Source of the DNA: Agrococcus sp. KRD186
Lineage (GTDB): Bacteria; Actinomycetota; Actinomycetes; Actinomycetales; Microbacteriaceae
Assembly (NCBI RefSeq): GCF_017168255.1
Contig: NZ_JABFAP010000001.1
Location: 2,280,645-2,344,644 of the forward strand
Length of the DNA: 64,000 bases
Direction of reading: 5' to 3'
Part shown: positions 26,222 through 35,699 of the stretch, in pieces
Layout of the letters: each line of letters starts with the position of its first letter
How positions within the stretch are numbered: position 1 is the first letter of the stretch
Program-made: the position numbers and the translations under genes
Notes under the pieces: model-generated
Database searches by the model: none
What the model saw: only the letters and a program-made list of their open reading frames with translations
What the model was told of the DNA's origin: nothing

Positions 26222-27706
26222 ATGACCTCGGAGCACTCTGATTCCTGGACGCTGCTGAGCGGCCCGCTGGGGCCGGACGTGGGCGGCAGCCGCCGCCCGG
26301 GCGAATCCGCACGACCGGTCGAGAACCCAGCCGACCTCGAGATCATCGCGACCGTGGGCGACGCGACGGCCGACGTCGCGGACGAAGCGGTCGCGGTGGC
26401 CCGCGCCGCGCAGCCGGCGTGGGGGCGGAAGACCATGGCGGAGCGCTCCGACGTCCTGCGCGGCGTGATCGCCGAGGTCGAGCGCCACAGCGAAGAGCTC
26501 GCGGCGATCGTAGTCGCTGAACAGGGCAAGACGATCACCGAAGCCCGCGGCGAGATCGCCGGCGTCCGGAGCTTCTTCGACTTCGCGGCGTCGCGCCACC
26601 GGTATCGCGACCTGGGCGAGGTCATCGCCCCGACCGCCGATCGGCGCATGCTCACTGTGACCGAGGAACCGCTCGGCGTCGTGGCCGCGATCACGCCCTG
26701 GAACTTCCCGGCCGCGATCTTCGCCCGCAAGGTGGCGCCGGCGCTCATGGCCGGCAACGCGATCGTGCTGAAGCCCAGCGAGATCACCCCGCTGTCGGCG
26801 CTGGCCCTCACCGAGTTGTGCCACCGCGCCGGAGTGCCGGTCGGCATCGTCAACGTCGTGCCCGGCGACGGACTCACCGTCGGCGACCGGCTGGCGAAGC
26901 ACCCCGGCGTCGACCTCGTCACGATGACGGGTTCGACCCGCGCCGGGAAGCAGGTGCTCCAGGCCGCGTCAACCTCACTGACTCCCGTATCACTCGAACT
27001 CGGCGGCAAAGCGCCGTTCATTGTGTTCGCGGACGCCGATCTGGACGCCGCCGTCGATGAGGCGGTGACCGCGCGCTTCCAGAACTGCGGGCAGGTCTGC
27101 ACCTGCAATGAGCGCACCTTCGTGCACGCGTCCATCGCCCACGTCTTCGAAGCCAAGCTGCGCGCCCGTGTCGACGCACTCGTCGTCGGCGACCCGCGTT
27201 CCGAGCACTCGCAGATGGGGCCGAAGGTCTCCGCGGCAGAGCTGGAGAAGGTCGACGCGCTCGTGCAATCTGCGATCGACGCGGGAGCCCGGGTCGCGAC
27301 GGGCGGGGCACGGCTCCCTTCCGCGGGCGACGGACATTGGTACGCCCCGACCGTGCTCACGGACGTGCGGGACGACATGGACATCATGACCCGCGAGATC
27401 TTCGGTCCGGTCCTCCCGGTGACGACGTTCGACAGATACGACGAGGTAATCGCGCGTGCGAACGCGAGCGCGTTCGGCCTGACCTCCTACGTCTTCACGA
27501 CCGACTTCGCCACGGCGATGAACGCCACCCGGGATCTTGAATTCGGCGAGGTCTACGTCAACCGCACAGGCCCGGAGGAGGTCCAAGGCTTCCACACGGG
27601 GTGGAAGGAATCCGGCATGGGCGGCGAAGACGGCGAGCACGGCTACCGGCGGTACGTCCGCAGCCGCACCACCTACCTCGACTTCACGCGGCGGGTCGAG
27701 GACTGA
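26222..27706 (+). CDS. NAD(P)-dependent aldehyde dehydrogenase, AldA-like
   Basis: A 494-residue ALDH. It has the oxyanion Asn in ITPWNFPAAIFARK, the general-base Glu in VSLELGGKAPFIVF, and the nucleophile Cys in FQNCGQVCTCNERTF. The C-terminal segment GEVYVNRTGPEEVQGFHTGWKESGMGG closely follows E. coli AldA (lactaldehyde/glycolaldehyde dehydrogenase) and gamma-aminobutyraldehyde relatives. It probably oxidises an aldehyde made or taken in by the island's pathway, for example lactaldehyde from a 6-deoxy sugar. Substrate uncertain. Confidence 0.88.
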   Translation: MTSEHSDSWTLLSGPLGPDVGGSRRPGESARPVENPADLEIIATVGDATADVADEAVAVARAAQPAWGRKTMAERSDVLRGVIAEVERHSEELAAIVVAEQGKTITEARGEIAGVRSFFDFAASRHRYRDLGEVIAPTADRRMLTVTEEPLGVVAAITPWNFPAAIFARKVAPALMAGNAIVLKPSEITPLSALALTELCHRAGVPVGIVNVVPGDGLTVGDRLAKHPGVDLVTMTGSTRAGKQVLQAASTSLTPVSLELGGKAPFIVFADADLDAAVDEAVTARFQNCGQVCTCNERTFVHASIAHVFEAKLRARVDALVVGDPRSEHSQMGPKVSAAELEKVDALVQSAIDAGARVATGGARLPSAGDGHWYAPTVLTDVRDDMDIMTREIFGPVLPVTTFDRYDEVIARANASAFGLTSYVFTTDFATAMNATRDLEFGEVYVNRTGPEEVQGFHTGWKESGMGGEDGEHGYRRYVRSRTTYLDFTRRVED

Positions 27707-27710
27707 GCCC

Positions 27711-29972
27711 ATGTCGAGTCGGCATGCAGACGGCACACCGCTGGTGAGTCTGGACCCGTACCGGGCCCAGATCCTCGCCCGCGTCGCCGACCGGATCCTC
27801 CCGCCGTTCGACGGGCACCCCGGCGCGACGGAAGCCGGCGTCGTCACGTATATCGATCGCGCGTTGGGCGGTCACGACCACGAGCAGCTCGACGAGTACC
27901 GACTCGGCCTCGATCATCTCGCCCGGGCGGCTTCGGAGCTGTTCGACTGCGAGATCGTCGCAGCGAGCGACGATCAGATCGATGAGCTCATCGAACGGCT
28001 CGAGCGCAACGAACTGCCCGGGCAGATCCACCCGCCCCAACGCCGGTTCTTCGCGCGCCTGCGCGCCCATGTCCAGGAGGGCATGTTCGCCGATCCCGTT
28101 CACGGCGGTAACGCCGGAACGGCCGGCTGGCGATTCCTCGGGCACCCGGGTGTGTGGCTCGACCACAGCGCCGAGGAGAACCTCTCGAGCGAGCCCGTCG
28201 ATCGGGGCGGCGAGATCCGCACGGCCGCCGACGCGGGCTACCGGATGACCGCTGTGCCCGCCCCAGCCCAGATCCCGGGCTTCGACCCGCAGGCCGGAGC
28301 TCGACCGCCCGCCGATGACGCCGACGTGGTGATCGTGGGCATGGGCGCGATGGGCGGCATGGTCGCGCCCCTCCTCACCGCAGCGGGTCTGCGCGTGGTC
28401 GGGTTCGAAGCCGGCGGGTGGCGCCAACGTCGCGATTACCGGCCGGACGAGCTCGAGGCCGCGTACTACGCGCGAGCCGGCATGGGCGCAAAGTTCACGT
28501 CCGAATCTCCGCGCTGGCGTCGCAACGACGGCGACCCCACCCAGCCCATGACCTACTCCCTCGGACGCATGATGAACGGCGTCGGCGGGACGATCGTGCA
28601 CTGGGGCGGCGCCCTGCGGCGGTTCCATCCGCACCAGCTCCGGTTCCTCAGCCACGTCGTCGACCGGTACGGCGAGGATGCGCTGCCTGACGGCTCGACC
28701 CTCGTCGACTGGCCCCTCTCGTACAGCGATCTCGAGCCGTACTACGAAATCGCCGAACACCTGGCGGGGGTCGCGGGCAACACCGACAATCCGTTCGTCC
28801 CGCGGCGCAGCGACTATCCAATGCCGCCGCTGCGACCGTTCCGGAAGGGACAGCTGTTCGCCGACGCGACCTCGCGCCTGCGCTACCACCCGTATCCGAC
28901 GCCGGCCTGTGTCAACAGCGAGCCGTACAACGGGCTTCCGAGCCTGCGCTATCACGCTTGGGCGGCGGCGTTCGGCGCGTTCGACGACGAACGCTGGAAT
29001 CCCGGGCTCACCTCCGTGCCCGAAGCGCTCGAGTCGGGCTTGCTCGACCTGCGCACGCAGTGCCGGGTCATCCGAGTGCTCACCGACGCCGACGGCGTGA
29101 CCGGCGTGGAATACGTCGATGCTCGAGGCGACGTGCAGGTGCAACGCGCTCGGACGGTGATCCTCAGCAGTTACACCTTCGAGAACCTCCGCCTCATGTT
29201 CCTGTCCGCGGATGATCGTCACCGCGCGGGCCTGGGGAACTCCGGCGGACAGCTCGGCCGGCACTTCATGGTCAAGCAGTGGGGCGACGTCTACGGCATC
29301 GTCCCGGGCGCAACTTTCAACGCGCACACCGGCCCGGCATCTCAGATGGTCACGATGGACGACCTCACCGCCGAATCGTTCGACTCCAGCGCCGGCGGCT
29401 TCATCGGCGGCGCAAGTCTCAGCATGGAGAATCAGGTGCTGCCGTTGCAGATCGCCAGGGACCCGCTCCCCGACGATGTGCGGCCCTGGGGCCGCCCGTA
29501 CCAGGAGCATCTCCGCCGTTGGCAGGACATCACCGCGGTCCGGATCCAGCCCGAAACACTTCCCTACGCCTCCGACTTCGTCGATCTCGATCCCGTCCAC
29601 CGGGACCGTTCGGGGCTCGGACTGCCCGTCCTGCGGGTCACGACGGACATGCGCGCCAACGAGCACCGGCTGCGCGACTTCATGGACGAACGCGCCCGCG
29701 ACATCCTCAGGGAGATGGGCGCGACGAAGACCTGGTCGAGCGGACGCCTGACCGGGGTCGGGTCCAGTCACGATCTGGGCGGTGCGCGCATGGGCGAGGA
29801 TCCGCGTACGAGCGTGGTCAGCCCCGACCTCGAAGTGCACGACACGACCGGGTTGTTCGTGCTGAGCGGCGCGACGTTCCCGACCTGCCCCGGGGTGAAT
29901 CCGCACCTGACGATGATGGCCCTGGGTTTGCGCGCGATGGAGCGTCTCACGGCACGGATCGGAGGCAGCTGA
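27711..29972 (+). CDS. GMC oxidoreductase fused to gluconate-dehydrogenase subunit-3 domain
   Basis: A 753-residue fusion. Residues ~10-150 match the small subunit 3 of membrane gluconate 2-dehydrogenase (ARVADRILPPFDGHPG; EGMFADPVHGGNAGTAGWRFLG). From about residue 200 it is a GMC flavoprotein with the FAD motif VVIVGMGAMGGMVAP, and C-terminal active-site His residues in SSHDLGGARMG and GVNPHLTMMALGLR. In classical enzymes these are separate exported subunits with a cytochrome partner. Here no Tat signal and no cytochrome gene is present, so it may act in the cytoplasm with another acceptor. ATG 27711 follows the ALDH stop by 4 bases. Confidence 0.9.
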   Translation: MSSRHADGTPLVSLDPYRAQILARVADRILPPFDGHPGATEAGVVTYIDRALGGHDHEQLDEYRLGLDHLARAASELFDCEIVAASDDQIDELIERLERNELPGQIHPPQRRFFARLRAHVQEGMFADPVHGGNAGTAGWRFLGHPGVWLDHSAEENLSSEPVDRGGEIRTAADAGYRMTAVPAPAQIPGFDPQAGARPPADDADVVIVGMGAMGGMVAPLLTAAGLRVVGFEAGGWRQRRDYRPDELEAAYYARAGMGAKFTSESPRWRRNDGDPTQPMTYSLGRMMNGVGGTIVHWGGALRRFHPHQLRFLSHVVDRYGEDALPDGSTLVDWPLSYSDLEPYYEIAEHLAGVAGNTDNPFVPRRSDYPMPPLRPFRKGQLFADATSRLRYHPYPTPACVNSEPYNGLPSLRYHAWAAAFGAFDDERWNPGLTSVPEALESGLLDLRTQCRVIRVLTDADGVTGVEYVDARGDVQVQRARTVILSSYTFENLRLMFLSADDRHRAGLGNSGGQLGRHFMVKQWGDVYGIVPGATFNAHTGPASQMVTMDDLTAESFDSSAGGFIGGASLSMENQVLPLQIARDPLPDDVRPWGRPYQEHLRRWQDITAVRIQPETLPYASDFVDLDPVHRDRSGLGLPVLRVTTDMRANEHRLRDFMDERARDILREMGATKTWSSGRLTGVGSSHDLGGARMGEDPRTSVVSPDLEVHDTTGLFVLSGATFPTCPGVNPHLTMMALGLRAMERLTARIGGS

Positions 29973-30012
29973 GCCGTGCACGCAGCGGCGGCGTGGCGAG
30001 TACGGTGGAACA

Positions 30013-31044
30013 ATGACGCGGACAGACGGCGATCGCACACGGGCGCGGCTCGTCGACGTCGCCGCGCACGCCGGCGTGACCAAGTCGGTCGTGAGCCGTG
30101 TCCTTAACGGCGACCGGACGCTCGCCATCCGCCCCGAGACCCGAGAGCGCGTCCTCGCTGCGATCGAGGAGCTCAACTACCGGCCGAGCGCGGCCGCCAG
30201 GGCGATCAACGGTGCGGGCGCGAAAGCGATCGCGTTCGTCACACCGAACCTCACCAATCCCGGCATGGCGATGATCAACCGCGGCGCTTGGGAAACGGCC
30301 ACCGCGAGCGGGTACGTCGTACTCATCGTCGAGGCGGCCGAGACGGTCGCCGCGGCCGACATGTTCGCCGAGCTGGTGCTCGCCGGACGCGTCGACGGCC
30401 TTCTGCTCGGGACCCCTCAGCCGCAGACGGGACTCGTCGACCTCCTCGACGCCCACCGCGTGCCGTTCTTGTACGTGAACCGCGCGGCGGCCGGCTCCGG
30501 ACGCAACGTCAGCCTCGACAATGCGGCGACCAGCCGCGCGGCGGTTGAACACCTCAGCGCCCTGGGGCATACCCGCATCGCGCACATCGCCGGACCCCGT
30601 GGCGTCTCGACCGCGGACGAACGAGCGGCCGGGTTCGTCTCGGCCATGGAGGCGCTGCCCTCCGGGACCGCAGGACCGGTCTTGCACGCGGAGTTCTCCG
30701 AACGCGACGGAGCCGAAGCCGCCCGCCGCCTGCTCGGGCAGCACCCGGACGTCACTGCCATCTATCTCGGGACTCTGATGCAGACGCTCGGCGCACTCGA
30801 CACACTCCGTCAGCTCGGTGTCGACGTTCCCAGCCGGATGTCGGTCATCACCGCAGACGACTTCCCGGTCGCCGCCTACCTCGATCCGCCGCTCACGACG
30901 ATCGAGCTCCCGCTCAGAGAGCTCGGGGCGCGTGCAGCCAGCGAACTGATCGCCCAGCTCAGCGGCGGCCGGCCGCGCGATGTCATGGTCGACTCGACGC
31001 CGGTCGTGCGAGTGCGCGCGTCGACGGCCGCGCCCCGCGCCTGA
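30013..31044 (+). CDS. LacI-family regulator 1
   Basis: A 343-residue LacI/GalR repressor. The helix-turn-helix and hinge are LVDVAAHAGVTKSVVSRVLNG and NYRPSAAARAI; the rest is a periplasmic-binding-like effector domain. It follows the GMC gene by 40 bases in the same direction. A LacI-style palindrome CGCTTAAGCG lies inside the gntP promoter at 33258-33267, a likely target. Confidence 0.9.
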   Translation: MTRTDGDRTRARLVDVAAHAGVTKSVVSRVLNGDRTLAIRPETRERVLAAIEELNYRPSAAARAINGAGAKAIAFVTPNLTNPGMAMINRGAWETATASGYVVLIVEAAETVAAADMFAELVLAGRVDGLLLGTPQPQTGLVDLLDAHRVPFLYVNRAAAGSGRNVSLDNAATSRAAVEHLSALGHTRIAHIAGPRGVSTADERAAGFVSAMEALPSGTAGPVLHAEFSERDGAEAARRLLGQHPDVTAIYLGTLMQTLGALDTLRQLGVDVPSRMSVITADDFPVAAYLDPPLTTIELPLRELGARAASELIAQLSGGRPRDVMVDSTPVVRVRASTAAPRA

Positions 31045-31087
31045 CGGTGTGTCGCACCGCAGGAGACCTGCGCGCACGCTGGCTACG

Positions 31088-31789
31088 ATGAAGCGCATGG
31101 GAACCGATCAGCCTCGCGCGCGCGTGTCTGACTCGGCAGCCGAGGAGCTCCGGCGACGAATCATGCGTGGCGACTACGAGGTCGGTGTCCGGCTGCCCTC
31201 CGAGCAGGAGCTCGCGAGACAACTGGGCGTAGGCCGAAGCTCGATGCGCGAAGCGGTACGCACACTGCAGACCGCCGGGTACCTGCGAAGCACACAGGGT
31301 GTCGGAGTCTTCGTCGTCCGTCGCGAGCCGCGCGCCTTCGGCATGGACCAGTCGCTCATGGGCGGGTACACCATGAGTGATTTGTTCGAAGCTCGCGTTG
31401 CCATCGAGTCCACCGCGGCTGCTCTCGCGGCGCGCCGGCTGACTGACCACCACCGGGAGTTGCTCGAGTCGATCATCGCGTCCGCGTCGGACCCGGAGAT
31501 AGACGCGATGAGCTTCGTCGCTCTGGACGCGCGACTGCACCGTCAGGTCGCCGAGGCCAGTGGCAATCCACTGCTGCTGCACATGTGGGAGGGTCTCTCC
31601 GCGCAGTTCGAGGAGTACTCGACCAAGGTCATCTGCATGCCGGGCCGCCAGCACCGCGCGCACGAAGACCACCGCTCGATCGTCGAAGCGATCCTCGCCG
31701 GCTGCGCGGATCTGGCCGCCGAGCGCGCCCGTGAGCATGTGTTCGCGGTGCAACGAGAACTGCGGGCCGGCGCCACCACGGAGAACTGA
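31088..31789 (+). CDS. GntR/FCD-family regulator 2
   Basis: A 233-residue regulator with winged helix LPSEQELARQLGVGRSSMREAVRTLQ and FCD domain MSDLFEARVAIESTAAALAARRL...LHRQVAEASGNPLL. Its winged helix is the usual length, but it differs enough from regulator 1 to be a separate family member rather than a recent duplicate. Starts at 31088 or 31097 are both possible; neither has a strong ribosome site. It lies beside the broken gntP gene. Confidence 0.85.
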   Translation: MKRMGTDQPRARVSDSAAEELRRRIMRGDYEVGVRLPSEQELARQLGVGRSSMREAVRTLQTAGYLRSTQGVGVFVVRREPRAFGMDQSLMGGYTMSDLFEARVAIESTAAALAARRLTDHHRELLESIIASASDPEIDAMSFVALDARLHRQVAEASGNPLLLHMWEGLSAQFEEYSTKVICMPGRQHRAHEDHRSIVEAILAGCADLAAERAREHVFAVQRELRAGATTEN

Positions 31790-31811
31790 AGGCGCCGACG
31801 TGCCTCGCGGC

Positions 31812-33157
31812 TCAGACCAAGATGTCGGCCAGGAGCACGAACGCCAAGACCACCAAGGCGAGCATCGACTGGGCGAGCGTATAGGTCTTCAGCGTGCCCC
31901 GGGTGGGCAGCCCGCACAGACTCCGGAGCATCCAGAACACGTTGTCACTGAACTGGCCGCCGAAGCAGCCACCAGCCCCGCGGCGAGCACGACGAGAATC
32001 GGAGAGAGACCGAGATCGGCGATGAGGGGAGCGATGATGCCGATGGCCGTCAGGCCGGCGACCGTCTGACCGCCGATCGCCATCCGAAACACCGCCGCGA
32101 TGCCCCAGACCGTCACGAGCGGAAGCGCCGGGTTCGCATCGAGCAGATCGGCGAGCACCTCCTGCATGCCCGTTCCGACGATAATCGCGCCGAGCGAACC
32201 GGCGGCAGCGGTGACGACGAGGATCGTCCCCACGGTCTCGAGCCCGGTTCACCTGCTTCTCCTCAGCCGCCAAGGCCTTTCGGACGACGATGATCACGAG
32301 TGCGGTCAGCGTACCCGCCAGCAGGGCGATCACAGGGCTTCCCAGGAACTCGACGATTGGGACCTCAGCCCCCAATGCCGTGGTCATGCTCGACGTGACG
32401 ATCAGCTCAAGGACGACGATGATCGGCGCGAGAGTCACGAGCAGCGAGGGAAGCCGACCGCCGGTGTCGCCGTCGTCCTCGGCAACCCGGGAACGGCTTC
32501 ATCCGCGATGTCCTCGTCGAGCGTCGTCTTCCAGCATCCCCCGCGCTCGATCAGCAGGAGATACGCGAACGTCGTCACCATGACCGCTGGGATCGCGGCG
32601 AGCAACCCTGGCAGCAGCATCTCCCCGGCGGTCAACTCGAGCATGCCGATGTAGACGAGCATCGCCGGCCCCGGGATCACGAGCGCGCTTCCAGCGGCGA
32701 GGCCCATGGCCACAGGCCCTACGAGGGACGCCACCGGTCGACCGGTGCGACGTGCGGCGGTGCGCGCGATCGGAGCCACCAGCGCCAGCAGCACGTCGCA
32801 GTCGATCGAAGGCGTGACCGTGGAGAGCGTCAGACTGAATGCGTTTGGCGAACCCTTGGAGCCGGACAGCTTCACGATACTGCCGGCGATGCGTTCCACG
32901 GCCCCGTACACTGACATCAGCGTGCCCATGACGATGCCCAGGCTGATCAGGAGGCCGAGCTCGGCCACCAGCGCACCGAAGCCCTGGTTCACCCCGTGGA
33001 CCACGTCGGCGAACGACATTCCCGAAGCGAGCCCCAGCACGATCGTGCCGCAGAGCAACGCGATGGCCGGGTTCACGCGAAGCCAGACGATGGCTCGCCC
33101 GATTGCGAGGCATACGAGGATGAAGAGCGCGGTCAGCCCAGCTGCTGACTGTGTCAC
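31812..33157 (-). pseudogene. Frameshifted GntP-type gluconate permease
   Basis: The full length of a GntP-family permease (~448 codons) is present, but the frame changes near 32440-32480, again near 32240 and again near 31965. Intact pieces include SFADVVHGVNQGFGALVAELG, SIDCDVLLALVAPIARTA, GTILVVTAAAGSLGAIIVG and the C-terminal FSDNVFWMLRSLC. The likely start is GTG at 33157, behind a good promoter. Three shifts in 500 bases suggest decay; sequencing error should be excluded. When intact it would import gluconate-like acids. Confidence 0.8.
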
Positions 33158-33245
33158 CGCTTTCGACTCGGGCCAGCGCCGGACGACGCACCGGATTCGC
33201 GGGAAATGCCCCGCGTCAACGGCACGACTCCTCAGACAACTTGAC

Positions 33246-33274
33246 ACAGTATGCAACCGCTTAAGCGCTGTCAA
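33246..33274 (-). promoter_or_regulatory. gntP promoter containing a LacI-type operator
   Basis: On the minus strand TTGACA (33269-33274) and TACTGT (33246-33251) are separated by exactly 17 bases. The spacer holds the perfect palindrome CGCTTAAGCG (33258-33267), placed to block RNA polymerase. TTGACA also occurs on the plus strand at 33241-33246, making an outer inverted pair, so the divergent dehydratase gene could share control. Confidence 0.65.
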
Positions 33275-33377
33275 TCCGAGAGGAAGAACCTGAGGATCGA
33301 GCCTGTATGTGGCACCGGCAACCACTCCTCTGAGGACCTGTTACAGTTTCCCTGCACCTGCAGCGAAAGGCATCCCT

Positions 33378-34571
33378 ATGAAGATTGCGCGCGTCGAGAC
33401 CTTCATCCTGAAGGCCCCCCTCGGGTCTGACACGTTCTTCTCCTCTCAGGCAGCGTTTCCTGAGCGCACCAGTCTCTTGGTTCGGCTGACGACCACCGAT
33501 GGCATCACCGGATGGGGCGAAGGCGGTCAGTACGGCCCGGCGGAACCCGTAAAGTCATGCGTCGACGACGTCCTCGCCGCCCAGCTCCTCGCGATGCCCG
33601 ACGCGTCGCCCGGAGTGGTCTGGGAGACGCTCTACTCGCGCACTCGCGACTTCGGCCAGAAGGGTACCTACGTCGAGGCGCTCAGCGCGATCGACATCGC
33701 CCTCTGGGACATCCTCGGCAAGTCGCTCGGGGCGCCCGTCTCAGCGCTGATCGGCGGACGATTCCGCGACAGCGTCAAAGCGTACGGGACGGGGGGCTAC
33801 TACTCCTCGACTGAATTCGACGCCGATCGCGACCTGCCGGCACTGGCGGAAACCGTATCGCGGTACGCCTCTGACGGCTTCGGCATGCTGAAGCTCAAGG
33901 TTGGGCTCCTGGCGGTCGCGCAAGATGCCCGACGCATCGCGACGGTCCGCGAAACGCTCGGCGACGATTTCGCCCTCCTCGCCGACGCGAACCACGCCTA
34001 CAGCGCCAGCACCGCGGTGGCGATCGGCCGCGAGCTCGAGGCCAATGGCTTCCTGTTCTTCGAGGAGCCGGTGCCGCCGGAGGACCGCGAGGGATACGCC
34101 CGGGTCCGCTCCCGTTTGGACATCGCGATCGCCGGCGGCGAGGCGGAATACACCCGCTACGGCTTCCGCGACTTCATCGAGGCTGGCTGCGTCGACATCC
34201 TTCAGCCCGACATCTGCGTGTGCGGGGGCATCTCCGAAGTACAGAGGATCGCGACGCTCGCCTCGACGCGCAATATGCGCGTCATCCCACACGTCTGGGG
34301 ATCGGGCATCGCCCTGGCCGCCGCATTGCAGGTGTGCAGCACCCTGCCCCTGACGCCGTACACACACGTGCCGGTGCCGCTACAGAACGAACCGGTCATC
34401 GAGTTCGACCGAACCCGCAACCCGCTCCGCGACGAACTGCTCACCGAAGGGTTCGCACTTGAGGACGGACGTGTCCGCGTGCCCGACTCGCCCGGACTCG
34501 GTGTGAACGTCGACCTGTCGGTCGTCGAGCACTACCGCGTGGACGCCGGTGCACCAGCGTCGGCGATGTGA
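33378..34571 (+). CDS. Enolase-superfamily acid-sugar dehydratase 2
   Basis: A 397-residue mandelate-racemase-subgroup enzyme, not closely similar to dehydratase 1. Catalytic parts are the Lys-x-Lys in FGMLKLKVGLLA, metal ligands in LLADANHAY, FFEEPVPP and IAGGEAEYT, and the Asp/His dyad LQPDICVCGGIS and IPHVWGSGI. The C-terminal PLQNEPVIEFDRTRNPLRDEL is typical of galactonate/altronate-type dehydratases. ATG 33378 has AAAGG upstream. It is divergent from gntP, so import and dehydration of one acid may once have been paired. Confidence 0.9.
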   Translation: MKIARVETFILKAPLGSDTFFSSQAAFPERTSLLVRLTTTDGITGWGEGGQYGPAEPVKSCVDDVLAAQLLAMPDASPGVVWETLYSRTRDFGQKGTYVEALSAIDIALWDILGKSLGAPVSALIGGRFRDSVKAYGTGGYYSSTEFDADRDLPALAETVSRYASDGFGMLKLKVGLLAVAQDARRIATVRETLGDDFALLADANHAYSASTAVAIGRELEANGFLFFEEPVPPEDREGYARVRSRLDIAIAGGEAEYTRYGFRDFIEAGCVDILQPDICVCGGISEVQRIATLASTRNMRVIPHVWGSGIALAAALQVCSTLPLTPYTHVPVPLQNEPVIEFDRTRNPLRDELLTEGFALEDGRVRVPDSPGLGVNVDLSVVEHYRVDAGAPASAM

Positions 34572-35130
34572 CGTCTGGCGACGCAGAGTCCTGTCAGAGA
34601 CAGCTCACAGCTCAGTTCTCAGGAAGATCGTGCGCAATTGCCAGTGAATTCCAGCGCATCACGACTCGCTGGACTTAGCGGATCCACGTGACCCCTCAAG
34701 ACGTGAGCCATAGTGCTGCCCGCTTCGCTGCCACTCGGGGACTTCCGCTTCTCGGCGCTTGAAACTACTAGATCTCGCTCGCTATCGCTCGCGAGCCGAC
34801 GGCGATGTGTCAATATAACGACGGTTTCTGGGTGGGTCCAGATCACTCAATCTTCGTGCGTTGTTTTGGCACGAGAATTGGTACGAGTGACAGGGACCTA
34901 ATCGGCCGATAGAGCCCTGAACGCGAGCGTCCAGTACTCGACATCGGCTACGCGGCAGAATCCGGCCCGATACGCATCGCCGACATGGTGAAGCCTGCGA
35001 ACAGCGTGTCCGTGCTGCTGGGCGAAGAGCGGCATGGCCTATGGCAGCCCGCCCGATATTGCCTTGCCGATCGCCGGCGAAAGTCGACTTACCAGGAGAA
35101 ACTCGCAGACGGGTCTGCCGACTCCAAGTA
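34572..35130. other. 559-bp lower-GC stretch without a recognisable gene
   Basis: Base composition is visibly lower in G+C than elsewhere, with runs such as GTGTCAATATAACGACGG. Short frames exist on both strands, but none reads as a protein; a plus-strand piece from 34985 is briefly protein-like and then breaks down. It is probably debris near the right edge of the island. No terminal repeat matching the left element was found here. Confidence 0.6.
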
Positions 35131-35523
35131 TCAAACGGGAGAGCGTGTCCATACTCGATTGCCGAGCCCGAGTTCGAGCTGTGCCAGCTCCAGCTGAGTC
35201 GGCCACCGACGACCATCAACCCAGCTCTGCATCTCCGTCGCGGGAATGCCGGTGCGCGGGCCGACCTCATCGACACCTAAGTCGTCCACCGCCGTCTTTA
35301 CACGCAACACAACTAGACGAACCCTCTCCGCTTCCTCAGTGAAGCAGTTTTCATTCGGCCAGTCGTTGCTCGTGATCGAGGGAGGCACACGCCCTGTCCA
35401 CCGTTCGATCAGGAAGTCCGCGAGACCATTCGCAGAAATCACCATCCGGTCGCATTCAGCGTCCCACGCAGCATCGCGTCGCGGCCAGAGCGAGACGCCC
35501 AGTCCATCCTCAAGGCTTGCCAA
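35131..35523 (-). CDS. Hypothetical protein, possibly a gene fragment
   Basis: A 130-residue frame that reads like real protein, for example NGLADFLIERWTGRVPPSITSND and VRLVVLRVKTAVDDLGVDEVGPRTGIPATEMQSWVDG. The last third could be a small helix-turn-helix. There is no clear ribosome site and I do not recognise a family. It lies in the decayed right edge of the island, so truncation is possible. Confidence 0.4.
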   Translation of the reverse strand: MASLEDGLGVSLWPRRDAAWDAECDRMVISANGLADFLIERWTGRVPPSITSNDWPNENCFTEEAERVRLVVLRVKTAVDDLGVDEVGPRTGIPATEMQSWVDGRRWPTQLELAQLELGLGNRVWTRSPV

Positions 35524-35699
35524 ATCGACAGCAGCCGTCTACAACTACACCCGGCCAGCGTGAAGTGATATGCCGCAAGGGGGCACCGTCGGACGGCGAA
35601 CCGATCGAGTGTGATCGCCTCATACAAGCGGAACACAGATGGATGTCACGTATGCGTACTGCGAGAACTGATCTTCGGCGTGAACGACATCGCCACCCT

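Noticed and set aside
34572-35699. An integrase gene or attachment site at the right edge
   Set aside because: No recombinase motif was found on either strand, no tRNA gene lies at either edge, and no direct repeat joins the two edges.
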